DNA of 64,000 bases from Microtetraspora sp. NBRC 13810 (GTDB lineage Bacteria; Actinomycetota; Actinomycetes; Streptosporangiales; Streptosporangiaceae). Location: assembly GCF_030268685.1 (NCBI RefSeq), contig NZ_BSRQ01000001.1, positions 620,001 to 684,000 of the forward strand, written 5' to 3'. The notes beneath the pieces are model-generated. The model did no database searches. It had not been told where the DNA came from and saw only the letters and a program-made list of their open reading frames with translations. Positions within the stretch are counted from its first letter, which is position 1. Every line of letters begins with the position of its first letter. Of this stretch, positions 29,941-38,098 are shown one piece after another. A program made the translations under genes and the position numbers.

Positions 29941-31512
29941 GTGCGTATCGGAATCGACGTCGGCGGCACCAACACCGACGCCGTCCTGCTGGACGGGACG
30001 CGGGTGCTCGCCGCGGTCAAGACGAGCACCACCGCCGACGTCACCTCCGGCATCGTGGCCGCCGTGGACGGCCTGCAACGGCAGCACGCCTTCGACCCGG
30101 CCGGCGTGCGGGCCGTGATGATCGGCACCACGCACTTCATCAACGCGCTGGTCGAGGCGCGCAGGCTGGCGCCCACCGCGGCGGTCCGGCTCAGCCTGCC
30201 CGCCGGCGCCTCGCTGCCGCCGATGGTGGACTGGCCGCAGCGGCTGGTGGACGCGATCAGCGGCCGGGGCTACCTGTGCCACGGCGGCCACGAGTTCGAC
30301 GGCAGGCACATCGCCGAACTCGACGAGGCCGAGCTGCGCAGGGCGGCGCACGACATGGGCGAGGCCGGCATCCGCAGCGTGGCGATCAGCTCGGTGTTCT
30401 CCCCGGTGAACGCGGAGTTCGAGCTGAGGGCCGCCGAGGTGATCTCGGCCGTGCTGCCCGACGTGGCGATCTCGCTGTCCCACGAGATCGGCCGGATCGG
30501 GCTGCTGGAGCGGGAGAACGCCACGGTGATCAACGCCGCCCTGCGCGAGCTGGCCGCCCAGATCGTGGACGGCCTCGCCGCGTCGGTGACCGGCGCGGGC
30601 ATCACCGCCCCGCTGTACCTGAGCCAGAACGACGGCACCCTGATGGACGTCGACTTCGCCCGCCGCTACCCCGTGGCCACCTTCGCCTCCGGGCCGACCA
30701 ACTCGATGCGCGGCGCCGCCGTGCTCTCCGGGCTCGGCACCTGCGCGGTGGTGGACGTGGGCGGCACGACCAGCGACATCGGCGTGCTGCGGCACGGCTT
30801 CCCGCGCGAGGCGACCACCGACGTGAGCGTGGCCGGCATCCGGACCAACTTCCGGATGCCGGACGTGCTGTCCATCGGCATCGGCGGCGGCAGCCTGGTC
30901 CGCGGCGAGCCCGCCGGGGGCACGGCGGCCGGCGCCGGGGTGACCGTCGGCCCCGACTCGGTGGGCTACGAGCTGACCTCGCGGGCGCTGGTCTTCGGCG
31001 GGGACACCCTCACCGCCACCGACATCGCGGTCGCCGCCGGCCTGGCCGAGATCGGCGACCCCGGCCGGGTCGCGCACCTGGACCCCGGCCTGGTGCGGGC
31101 CGCGCTGGACCGGATCGCCCGCGACGCGGCGGACGCCGTCGAACGGATGCGCACCTCGGCCGAGCCGCTGCCGGTGGTCGCGGTCGGCGGCGGTTCGATC
31201 CTGCTGCCCGGCGAGCTGGCCGGCGTGGGCGAGGTGCACCGGCCGGAGAACTACGCGGTGGCCAACGCGATCGGCGCCGCCATCGCGCAGATCGGCGGCG
31301 AGGTGGACCGGGTGTACGCGATCGAGCCGGGCCGCAGGGACGCGGTGGTCGAGGAGGCCAAGCAGGAGGCGGTGGACCGCGCGGTCGCCGCCGGGGCGAG
31401 CCCGTCCACCGTGGACATCGTCGACTTCGACGAGGTGCCCATCCCCTACCTTCCGGGCAACGCGACCCGGATCAGGGTGAAGGCCGTCGGCGACCTCCAG
31501 CTCGGAGCCTGA
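29941..31512 (+). CDS. hyuA: Hydantoinase A / oxoprolinase family protein
   Basis: 523 residues of the HyuA family (ASKHA fold), ATP-dependent ring-opening enzymes acting on hydantoins and 5-oxoproline. Phosphate-binding loops: MRIGIDVGGTNTDAVLLDG at the N-terminus and VVDVGGTTSDIGVLRHG in the middle; GIGGGSLVRGEP and VAVGGGSILLPGEL follow. It is shorter than full HyuA (about 650-700 residues), as in variants linked to DUF917. GTG 29941 lies nine bases after AAGGAG. No hyuB subunit gene is present in the window; the adjacent DUF917 proteins may take its place. Confidence 0.9.
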   Translation: MRIGIDVGGTNTDAVLLDGTRVLAAVKTSTTADVTSGIVAAVDGLQRQHAFDPAGVRAVMIGTTHFINALVEARRLAPTAAVRLSLPAGASLPPMVDWPQRLVDAISGRGYLCHGGHEFDGRHIAELDEAELRRAAHDMGEAGIRSVAISSVFSPVNAEFELRAAEVISAVLPDVAISLSHEIGRIGLLERENATVINAALRELAAQIVDGLAASVTGAGITAPLYLSQNDGTLMDVDFARRYPVATFASGPTNSMRGAAVLSGLGTCAVVDVGGTTSDIGVLRHGFPREATTDVSVAGIRTNFRMPDVLSIGIGGGSLVRGEPAGGTAAGAGVTVGPDSVGYELTSRALVFGGDTLTATDIAVAAGLAEIGDPGRVAHLDPGLVRAALDRIARDAADAVERMRTSAEPLPVVAVGGGSILLPGELAGVGEVHRPENYAVANAIGAAIAQIGGEVDRVYAIEPGRRDAVVEEAKQEAVDRAVAAGASPSTVDIVDFDEVPIPYLPGNATRIRVKAVGDLQLGA

Positions 31513-31513
31513 C

Positions 31514-32584
31514 ATGCGGGAGATCAACGTCGCCGACCTGGACGACATCGCGCGCGGCGCGGCCATCCTGGGCACCGGAGGCGGCGGCGACCCGTACGTC
31601 GGCCGGCTGCTGGCCGCCTCCGCGCTGCGCGAGCACGGCCCGGTCCGCCTCGTCACCCTGGACGAGCTGCCGCCCGGGGCGTCGGTGCTGCCGGTGGCCA
31701 TGATGGGCGCCCCGACGGTGATGGTGGAGAAGCTGCCCTCCAACGACCAGGTGGCGCTGGCCGCCCGCACCCTGGCCGCCTACCTGGGCAGGGAGCTGAC
31801 CCACATCGCCTGCGCCGAGGCGGGCGGGGTGAACTCGCTGATCCCGATGGTCGCCGCCGCCCAGCTCGGCCTGCCCCTGGTGGACGCGGACGCGATGGGC
31901 CGGGCCTTCCCCGAGCTCCAGATGGTGCTGCCCACGCTGTACGGGATCCAGGCCACGCCGATGGCGATCGCCGACGAGAAGGGCAACCGGGGCGTCCTGG
32001 ACACCGTGGACAACCACTGGGCGGAACGGCTGGCCCGCAGCGTCACCGTCGACATGGGCTGCTCGGCGATGATCAGCCTCTTCGCGATGACCGGCGGGCA
32101 GGCCAGGGAGTCCCTGGTGCCCGGCACGCTGAGCCTGTGCGCCGAGCTGGGCGCCCTGCTGCGCACGGCCAGGGCCGGGCACGCCGACCCGGTGGCCGCC
32201 GTGGTGGACCGGCTCGGCGGGCACGCGCTGTTCACCGGCAAGGTCACCGACGTCGCCCGCCGTACGACCACCGGCTTCGCCCGCGGGGAGGCCACGCTGA
32301 CCGGGACGGACGGCGACTCCGGCGCCGAGCTGGTGCTGCGCTTCCAGAACGAGCACCTGATCGCCGAGCGGGACGGCGTGCCGGTGGCCTCGGTACCGGA
32401 TCTGATCTGCACCCTGGACCGGGAAACGGGTGAGGCGATCACCACCGAGTCGCTACGGTTCGGGCAACGGCTCGCGGTCATCGCCGCGCCCGCCGACCCG
32501 CGCTGGCACACTCCCGGCGGGCTGGAACTGGTGGGGCCGCGTTACTTCGGTTACGAGATCGACCCGGTGGAGGTGTTCCAGTGA
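31514..32584 (+). CDS. DUF917 (S-methyl-thiohydantoin desulfurase-like) protein, copy 1
   Basis: 356 residues of the DUF917 family, which databases now link to S-methyl-thiohydantoin desulfurase. Signature N-terminus ARGAAILGTGGGGDPYVGRL; further motifs GAPTVMVEKLPS, CAEAGGVNSLIPM, VDADAMGRAFPELQM and RFQNEHLIAERDG. The start is two bases past the hyuA stop. Probably works with HyuA on a hydantoin or thiohydantoin intermediate; the reaction is inferred from context. Confidence 0.88.
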   Translation: MREINVADLDDIARGAAILGTGGGGDPYVGRLLAASALREHGPVRLVTLDELPPGASVLPVAMMGAPTVMVEKLPSNDQVALAARTLAAYLGRELTHIACAEAGGVNSLIPMVAAAQLGLPLVDADAMGRAFPELQMVLPTLYGIQATPMAIADEKGNRGVLDTVDNHWAERLARSVTVDMGCSAMISLFAMTGGQARESLVPGTLSLCAELGALLRTARAGHADPVAAVVDRLGGHALFTGKVTDVARRTTTGFARGEATLTGTDGDSGAELVLRFQNEHLIAERDGVPVASVPDLICTLDRETGEAITTESLRFGQRLAVIAAPADPRWHTPGGLELVGPRYFGYEIDPVEVFQ

Positions 32585-33690
32585 GCTGGCTGCTGACCGA
32601 GGAGCAGCTGCCCGATCTGGCCCGCGGCGCGGCGGTGCTGGGCACGGGTGGCGGCGGCGACCCGCACGTGGGCCAGTTGCTCGTGCGGCAGGCGATCCGC
32701 GAGTTCGGCCCGGTGACGGTGCTCGACCCGGACGAGGTGGACGACGACGCGCTGGTCATCCCGACGGCCCAGATGGGCGCGCCGACGGTGGTCTTCGAGA
32801 AGCTGCCGCGCGGCACGGAGCCGGTGGCCGCGCTGCGCGCGCTGGAGGACCGGCTGGGCGAGCGGGCGTCGGCGACCATGCCCATCGAGTGCGGCGGGAT
32901 CAACTCGATGATCCCGCTGGTGGTGGGCGCGCGCACCGGGCTGCCCGTGGTGGACGCGGACGGCATGGGCCGGGCGTTCCCGGAGCTGCAGATGGAGACC
33001 TTCGGCGTGTACGGCGTCCCCGGCTCCCCGATGGCCATCGCCGGGGAGCGCGGGGAGACCGCGGTGATCGACACCGGTGCCGACAACCGCCGGATGGAGT
33101 GGCTGGCCAGGGGCGTCACGGTACGGCTGGGCGGCGCCGCGCACATCGCCGAGTACTCGATGCGCGGCGCGGACGTGAAGCGCACGGCGATCCCGCGCAC
33201 GCTGACCCTGGCGCTGACCGTGGGCCGGGCGATCCGCGAGGCCAGGGAGGCGGGCGCGGACCCGGTGGCCCGGCTCGCCGACGCGCTGGGCGGGACGTTG
33301 TACCGGCATCTGCGGGTGCTCTTCCGGGGCAAGATCGCCGACGTCGAGCGGCGTACCGAGGCGGGGTTCGCGCGGGGCCGGGCGGCGGCGGTGTCGTTCG
33401 ACGGCGAGCACAAGCTGGAGCTGGTCTTCCAGAACGAGAACCTCGTCGCGCTGGTGGACGGCGAGCTGCGCTGCGTGGTGCCGGACCTGGTGTGCGTGCT
33501 GGAGGCGGAGCGGGCCGAGCCGATCACCACGGAGACGCTGCGCTACGGCCAGCGGGTGACGGTCGTGGGCATCTCCACCCCCGGCATCATGCGCACCCCG
33601 GAGGCCCTCGCCGTCTTCGGCCCTTCCGCCTTCGAACTCCCCTACGACTTCACGCCGGTCGAACAACTGGTCCCGTCGTCCGTTTTGTAG
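32581..33690 (+). CDS. DUF917 (S-methyl-thiohydantoin desulfurase-like) protein, copy 2
   Basis: 369 residues, a clear paralogue of the preceding protein: ARGAAVLGTGGGGDPHVGQL, GAPTVVFEKLPRG, ECGGINSMIPLVVG, VDADGMGRAFPELQM, VFQNENLVALVDG. The start GTG 32581 overlaps the stop of copy 1 as GTGA, so translation is coupled and the two may form a heteromer. In copy 1 the motif before GGVNS is CAEA, here IECGG, a possible difference in specificity. Confidence 0.88.
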   Translation: MSWLLTEEQLPDLARGAAVLGTGGGGDPHVGQLLVRQAIREFGPVTVLDPDEVDDDALVIPTAQMGAPTVVFEKLPRGTEPVAALRALEDRLGERASATMPIECGGINSMIPLVVGARTGLPVVDADGMGRAFPELQMETFGVYGVPGSPMAIAGERGETAVIDTGADNRRMEWLARGVTVRLGGAAHIAEYSMRGADVKRTAIPRTLTLALTVGRAIREAREAGADPVARLADALGGTLYRHLRVLFRGKIADVERRTEAGFARGRAAAVSFDGEHKLELVFQNENLVALVDGELRCVVPDLVCVLEAERAEPITTETLRYGQRVTVVGISTPGIMRTPEALAVFGPSAFELPYDFTPVEQLVPSSVL

Positions 33691-33720
33691 GAGTTTGTCG
33701 CATCGGGCAGGCTTGTCCCC

Positions 33721-34839
33721 ATGCGCATCGCGATGCCGGAGGTGGCGGCCCTGGAACGGGGCGTCTCCCTGCTCGGCTCGGGCGGCGGCGGTGACACCAT
33801 CACCGCCGCCGCCCTGCTGCGCCGGCAACTCGCCGCCGGGCGGGAGATCACCGTCACGTCCTGCGGCGAACTGCCCCCGTCGGCGGGCGTGGCCCCGGTC
33901 GGGGTGGTCGGCGCGACCGCGGTGTTCACCGAGAAACTGCCCGGCGGCGGGGAGTTCCGCGCCGCGGTCGCCGCGATGGAACGCTGGACCGGCACGCCGG
34001 TGGCCGCCGCCGTGTCCATCGAGATCGGCGGGCTCAACGGGATCATCCCCCTGGTGGCGGCCGCCGACCTGGGCCTGGCCACGGTGGACGCCGACCTGTC
34101 CGGGCGCGGCGTGCCCCGGCTGGACCAGCTCTCCGTCGCCGCCGTGGGCAGGGGGCTCACGCCCGCCGTGCTCGCCGAGCCGGGCGGGCAGGTGGTCCTG
34201 ATCGACGGCGGCTCGGCGGCGGAGGTCGAACGCGCCGCGCGCGTCTTCCTCGCCGGCACGGGCGGCTGGGCGGCGCTCGTGCTGGCCCCCGTCCCCGCCG
34301 GCGAGCTGCCCGGCTGCGCGGTGCTCGGCACGCTCGGCGGCGCGCTCTCCCTCGGCCGCCGCGCCCTCGCCGCCGGGGAAAACCCCGACCCCGCCGCCCT
34401 GGCCGCGGCCACCGGCGGCCGGGTCCTCGCGCTCGGCCGGGTCGCCGAGGTCTCACGCCGGCTCGGCCCCGCCCGGTACGGCCGCGCCGGCTTCGGCCGG
34501 GGCAGCGTGACCGTCGAGGACCACGCCACGAAGGAACTGCTGAGGCTGGAGATGGAGAACGAGTACCTGCTGGCGCTGCGCGACGGGACGCCGGTGGCCT
34601 CCACGCCCGACATCCTCGCCGTGCTGGACCGCCGCACCGGGGCGCCGATCCTGTGCGACGTCGTACGGCACGGCGTCGAGGTGGCCGTGCTCCAGCTTCC
34701 CGCCGCCCCCTTCTGGACCGACCCGGCCCGGCTCCCCGTGCTCGCCCCCCGCGCCTTCGGCATCGACGCGGACCCCGTCCTCCTCCCCGCAGCCGGCGGG
34801 CGCGCGACCGGGCGCCGGCTCCTCCCGGGACCGGCGTGA
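33721..34839 (+). CDS. DUF917-like protein, divergent copy 3
   Basis: 372 residues, the third and most divergent paralogue. The glycine loop is LGSGGGGDTITAAALL, without the Asp-Pro-x-Val-Gly of the other copies. The central motifs read EIGGLNGIIPLVAA and VDADLSGRGVPRLDQ in place of MGRAFPELQ. The C-terminal EMENEYLLALRDGTPVASTP is kept. It begins 30 bases after copy 2, without a clear ribosome-binding site. It could have a regulatory, structural or different catalytic role. It is coupled to the PucR regulator by a GTGA overlap. Confidence 0.8.
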   Translation: MRIAMPEVAALERGVSLLGSGGGGDTITAAALLRRQLAAGREITVTSCGELPPSAGVAPVGVVGATAVFTEKLPGGGEFRAAVAAMERWTGTPVAAAVSIEIGGLNGIIPLVAAADLGLATVDADLSGRGVPRLDQLSVAAVGRGLTPAVLAEPGGQVVLIDGGSAAEVERAARVFLAGTGGWAALVLAPVPAGELPGCAVLGTLGGALSLGRRALAAGENPDPAALAAATGGRVLALGRVAEVSRRLGPARYGRAGFGRGSVTVEDHATKELLRLEMENEYLLALRDGTPVASTPDILAVLDRRTGAPILCDVVRHGVEVAVLQLPAAPFWTDPARLPVLAPRAFGIDADPVLLPAAGGRATGRRLLPGPA

Positions 34840-36368
34840 GCGCGAGCGTGCGCCGGCTGCTCGCGCTCGCCGAATGGGCGGGGGCGGTCCGGGTCGCGGC
34901 CGGCGGCCGGGGCCTCGACCGCGAGGTGCGGCGGGTCAGCCCGATCACCGACCCCGGCGCGGAGCACCCCCTGACGGCGGGCGAACTCCTCACCGTGGTC
35001 GGCCCGGTGGACCCCGGCGACTGGCGTCTCGACGCCCTGCTGCGCCGTGCCGCCGACGCCGGCGGCGCCGCCGTCCTCTACCGCGAGCGGGGCGGCGAGG
35101 ACGTGCCGTTGCTGGCCACCCGGATGCTCGCGGACCGGCTCGGCATGCCGCTGCTGGTGACCGGCGCCGGGCCGCTGGACCTGGTGGTGGCGGCCAGGCT
35201 GGCGCTGGCGGTGCCCGAGCTGGACGGCGCGGAGCTGGTGATGGCGGCGCACCGGGCGCTCGGGACCCGGCTGCATCCGCCGCAGGAGGTGGCCGCCACG
35301 CTGCGCGCGCTGTTCCACGCGCCGGTGGCGGTGCTCGACGAGCGCGGCGAACCGCTGGCGGGCGAACTGGCCGAGCCGTCCCAGGTCCGGGTGGACGGGC
35401 CGGTGCCGCAACGCGTCGAACTGGCCGACGGCGTGCTGCTCGCGCACCCGGTGCTGCTGCCGGGCGCGACCCGGCCGGCGTTGTGGCTGGCCACCGAGGT
35501 ACGCGGCGCCGAGGCCGCCGCCGCCGGCATCCTGCCCCCGGCGCTCGCGGTGGCCGCGGGCGCGGTGCAGCGCTGGCTGCTCGCCCACCGCCTGGAGACC
35601 GAACGCGACGCGCGCACCCGTACGGCTTTGCTCGGCGACCTGCTCAGGCTGGACGGCGAGCCCAGCGCGGACCTGCGCCGGCGTGCCGCGGACGCGGGCT
35701 GGCCGCTCGGCGGATGGCACGTCGGCATCCGCGTCGGCACCCCGTCCACCCTGGACAACGTCGCCAGAGGGCCCGAGGTGACCCGCGCCCTGCGCGCCGA
35801 GGGCATCGAGGCGGTCGTCGTCGAGCACGGCGCCGGCTGGACGGCCTGGACCACCTTCGACCACGAACCGACCGCCACCCGGGTCCGCACCCTGGCCGCG
35901 GGACTGCGCGCGGCGCACCGGGAGCTGCAACGGACGATGGGCGCGCACATGGGCGTCGGCAGGCCGCACCCGCTCCCCGACGGCCTGGCCGGCACGATCG
36001 CCGAGGCCACCGACGCCGCCCGGCTGGCCGCCACCCGCCCGGAGACCGGCCGCTTCCTGCACGTCGACCAGCTCGGCATGGCCCAGTTGCTGCTGGAGTG
36101 GACCCGTACCGACACCTTCGAACCCGCGGCCCGCGCCCTGCTCTCCCCGCTGCACGGCATCCCGGGCGACCTGATCCACACCCTGGCCGCCTACCTGGAC
36201 GCGGAGTCGTCCCTGGCCGAGACCGCCGCCGTGCTGGGCGTGCACCGCAACACCGTCGCCGCCAGGATCGACCGCGTCGAACACCTGCTGGGCGTCAGCC
36301 TCACCCACCGCGACGACCGTCTCGCCCTCCACCTGGCCTGCCGCACGGTGATCCTGGCCGAGGAGTGA
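34836..36368 (+). CDS. PucR-family transcriptional regulator
   Basis: 510 residues from GTG 34836, overlapping the previous stop. An N-terminal PucR-type sensory domain (DREVRRVSPITDPGAEHPLT ... AGELLTVVGP ... LATRMLADRLGMPLLVTG) is followed by a GGDEF-like middle part. The C-terminal PucR helix-turn-helix is LIHTLAAYLDAESSLAETAA and VLGVHRNTVAARIDRVEHLL. PucR proteins control purine, allantoin and related ring catabolism, consistent with the operon. Unusually it is the last gene of the operon it presumably controls. Confidence 0.9.
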   Translation: MSASVRRLLALAEWAGAVRVAAGGRGLDREVRRVSPITDPGAEHPLTAGELLTVVGPVDPGDWRLDALLRRAADAGGAAVLYRERGGEDVPLLATRMLADRLGMPLLVTGAGPLDLVVAARLALAVPELDGAELVMAAHRALGTRLHPPQEVAATLRALFHAPVAVLDERGEPLAGELAEPSQVRVDGPVPQRVELADGVLLAHPVLLPGATRPALWLATEVRGAEAAAAGILPPALAVAAGAVQRWLLAHRLETERDARTRTALLGDLLRLDGEPSADLRRRAADAGWPLGGWHVGIRVGTPSTLDNVARGPEVTRALRAEGIEAVVVEHGAGWTAWTTFDHEPTATRVRTLAAGLRAAHRELQRTMGAHMGVGRPHPLPDGLAGTIAEATDAARLAATRPETGRFLHVDQLGMAQLLLEWTRTDTFEPAARALLSPLHGIPGDLIHTLAAYLDAESSLAETAAVLGVHRNTVAARIDRVEHLLGVSLTHRDDRLALHLACRTVILAEE

Positions 36369-36378
36369 CCCGAGGGTG

Positions 36379-37653
36379 TTACGCGGTGATCCGGTCGATG
36401 ATCAGGGGGAGCCGGTCACCGTCCGCGGCGCCGACGGTGTAGCCGCCCTCCAGCGCCGCGAGGGCGCGCGGGAAGCGGGCCGGGTCGTCGGCGTGCAGGG
36501 TCAGCAGCGGCTCGCCCTGCCGTACGGTGTCGCCGGGCTTGGCGTGCAGGGTGACGCCCGCGCCGAAGGACACCGGGTCCTCCTTGCGCTCGCGGCCGGC
36601 GCCCAGCCGCCAGGCGGCCACGCCCACGGCGTGCGCGTCCAGGCGGGAGAGCACGCCGGAGGCCGGGGCGGTGACGACCTCGGACTCGGCGGCCCTGGGC
36701 AGCGGCGCGTCCGGGTCGCCGCCCTGGGCGGAGATCATGCGGCGCCAGGCGTCCATCGCGGAGCCGTCCTTCAGCGCCTGCGCCGGGTCCCTGCCCTCCA
36801 CGCCGGCCGCTTCGAGCATCTCGCGGGCCAGCCGTACGGTGAGCTCGACGACGTCGGCGGGGCCGCCCCCGGCGAGGACCTCGACCGACTCGGCGACCTC
36901 CAGCGCGTTGCCCACGGCGAGGCCGAGCGGCCGGTCCATCGCGGTGAGCAGGGCCACGGTGCGCACGCCCGCGTCGGTGCCCAGCTCGACCATGGTCGTG
37001 GCCAGCTCCCTCGCCCGGTCCTCGGTCTTCATGAACGCGCCCGAGCCGACCTTGACGTCCAGGACGAGCGACCCCGTCCCCTCGGCGATCTTCTTCGACA
37101 TGATGGACGAGGCGATCAGCGGGATCGACTCGACCGTGCCGGTGACGTCGCGCAGCGCGTAGAGCTTCTTGTCGGCGGGGGCCAGCCCGCCGCCCGCCGC
37201 GCAGACGACCGCGCCGGCCGCGCGCAGCACGCCGAGCATCTCGTCGTCGGACAGCGACGCCCGCCAGCCCGGGATGGACTCCAGCTTGTCCAGGGTGCCG
37301 CCGGTGTGGCCGAGGCCGCGCCCGGACAACTGCGGCACGTAGGCGCCGCAGGCGGCCACCAGCGGGGCGAGCGGCAAGGTGATCTTGTCGCCGACGCCGC
37401 CGGTGGAGTGCTTGTCGGCGGTGGGCCGGTCCAGCGCCGACCAGTCCATCCGCTCGCCGGAGTCGATCATGGCCTGGGTCCAGTCGGCGATCTCCCGCCG
37501 GTTCATCCCGTTGAGCAGGATGGCCATCGCCAGCGCGGACATCTGCTCGTCGGCGACCGCGCCCCGGGTGTAGGCGTCCACCACCCAGCCGATCTCCTCG
37601 GCGGACAGCTCCCCGCCGTCGCGCTTGGCCAGGATCACATCGATGACGTTCAC
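36379..37653 (-). CDS. deoA: Thymidine (pyrimidine nucleoside) phosphorylase
   Basis: 424 residues. It converts thymidine or deoxyuridine and phosphate into base and deoxyribose 1-phosphate. Motifs: DKHSTGGVGDKITLPLAPLV (phosphate loop), SGRGLGHTGGTLDKLESIPG (family signature), SSIMSKKIAEGTGSLVLDVK VGSGAF region. GTG 37653 lies about ten bases after GAGGAG and five bases after the cdd stop. It is the last gene of the nucleoside uptake and salvage operon. Confidence 0.95.
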   Translation of the reverse strand: MNVIDVILAKRDGGELSAEEIGWVVDAYTRGAVADEQMSALAMAILLNGMNRREIADWTQAMIDSGERMDWSALDRPTADKHSTGGVGDKITLPLAPLVAACGAYVPQLSGRGLGHTGGTLDKLESIPGWRASLSDDEMLGVLRAAGAVVCAAGGGLAPADKKLYALRDVTGTVESIPLIASSIMSKKIAEGTGSLVLDVKVGSGAFMKTEDRARELATTMVELGTDAGVRTVALLTAMDRPLGLAVGNALEVAESVEVLAGGGPADVVELTVRLAREMLEAAGVEGRDPAQALKDGSAMDAWRRMISAQGGDPDAPLPRAAESEVVTAPASGVLSRLDAHAVGVAAWRLGAGRERKEDPVSFGAGVTLHAKPGDTVRQGEPLLTLHADDPARFPRALAALEGGYTVGAADGDRLPLIIDRITA

Positions 37654-37658
37654 GCCGG

Positions 37659-38093
37659 TCAGGCTCCTCGGCTCAGGTCGTCGGGGCCGAACGCGTACGG
37701 CAGGATGTCCGCCATCCGCTTCGGCCCGTCCACGGTCTCCACCAGCAACTCCGGGCCGCCGTGCTCGAACAGCAACTGGCGGCAGCGCCCGCACGGCATG
37801 AGCAGCTCCTCGTGCCCGTCCACGCAGGTGAAGGCCACCAGCCGGCCGCCTCCGGTGGCGTGCAACGTGGACACGAGACCGCACTCGGCGCACAGCCCGA
37901 TGCCGTAGGAGGCGTTCTCCACGTTGCAGCCGGAGATGATCCGGCCGTCGTCCACCAGGGCCGCGGCCCCGACCGGGAACTTCGAGTAGGGCGCGTAGGC
38001 CCGCGTCATCGCCTCGGCGGCGGCACGATGCAACGCCTCCCAGTCGATGTCCACGTTGTGCTCGGCGCCCTCGGCCGGCCTGGAATCAGTCAT
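37659..38093 (-). CDS. cdd: Cytidine deaminase
   Basis: 144 residues, a little longer than the common 130 because of an N-terminal extension (TDSRPAEGAEHNVDI). The zinc site is complete: GLCAECGLVST (Cys and catalytic Glu) and MPCGRCRQLLFEHG (the two further Cys). PYSKFPVGAAAL and GCNVENASYG bind the substrate. It deaminates cytidine and deoxycytidine, giving substrates for further breakdown. Five bases separate it from the permease gene before and from deoA after it. Confidence 0.96.
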   Translation of the reverse strand: MTDSRPAEGAEHNVDIDWEALHRAAAEAMTRAYAPYSKFPVGAAALVDDGRIISGCNVENASYGIGLCAECGLVSTLHATGGGRLVAFTCVDGHEELLMPCGRCRQLLFEHGGPELLVETVDGPKRMADILPYAFGPDDLSRGA

Positions 38094-38098
38094 GTCGG

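Noticed and set aside
33642-36332. 896-codon minus-strand frame opposite DUF917 copy 3 and PucR
   Set aside because: No domain, no start signal, and PucR motifs on the plus strand are intact.
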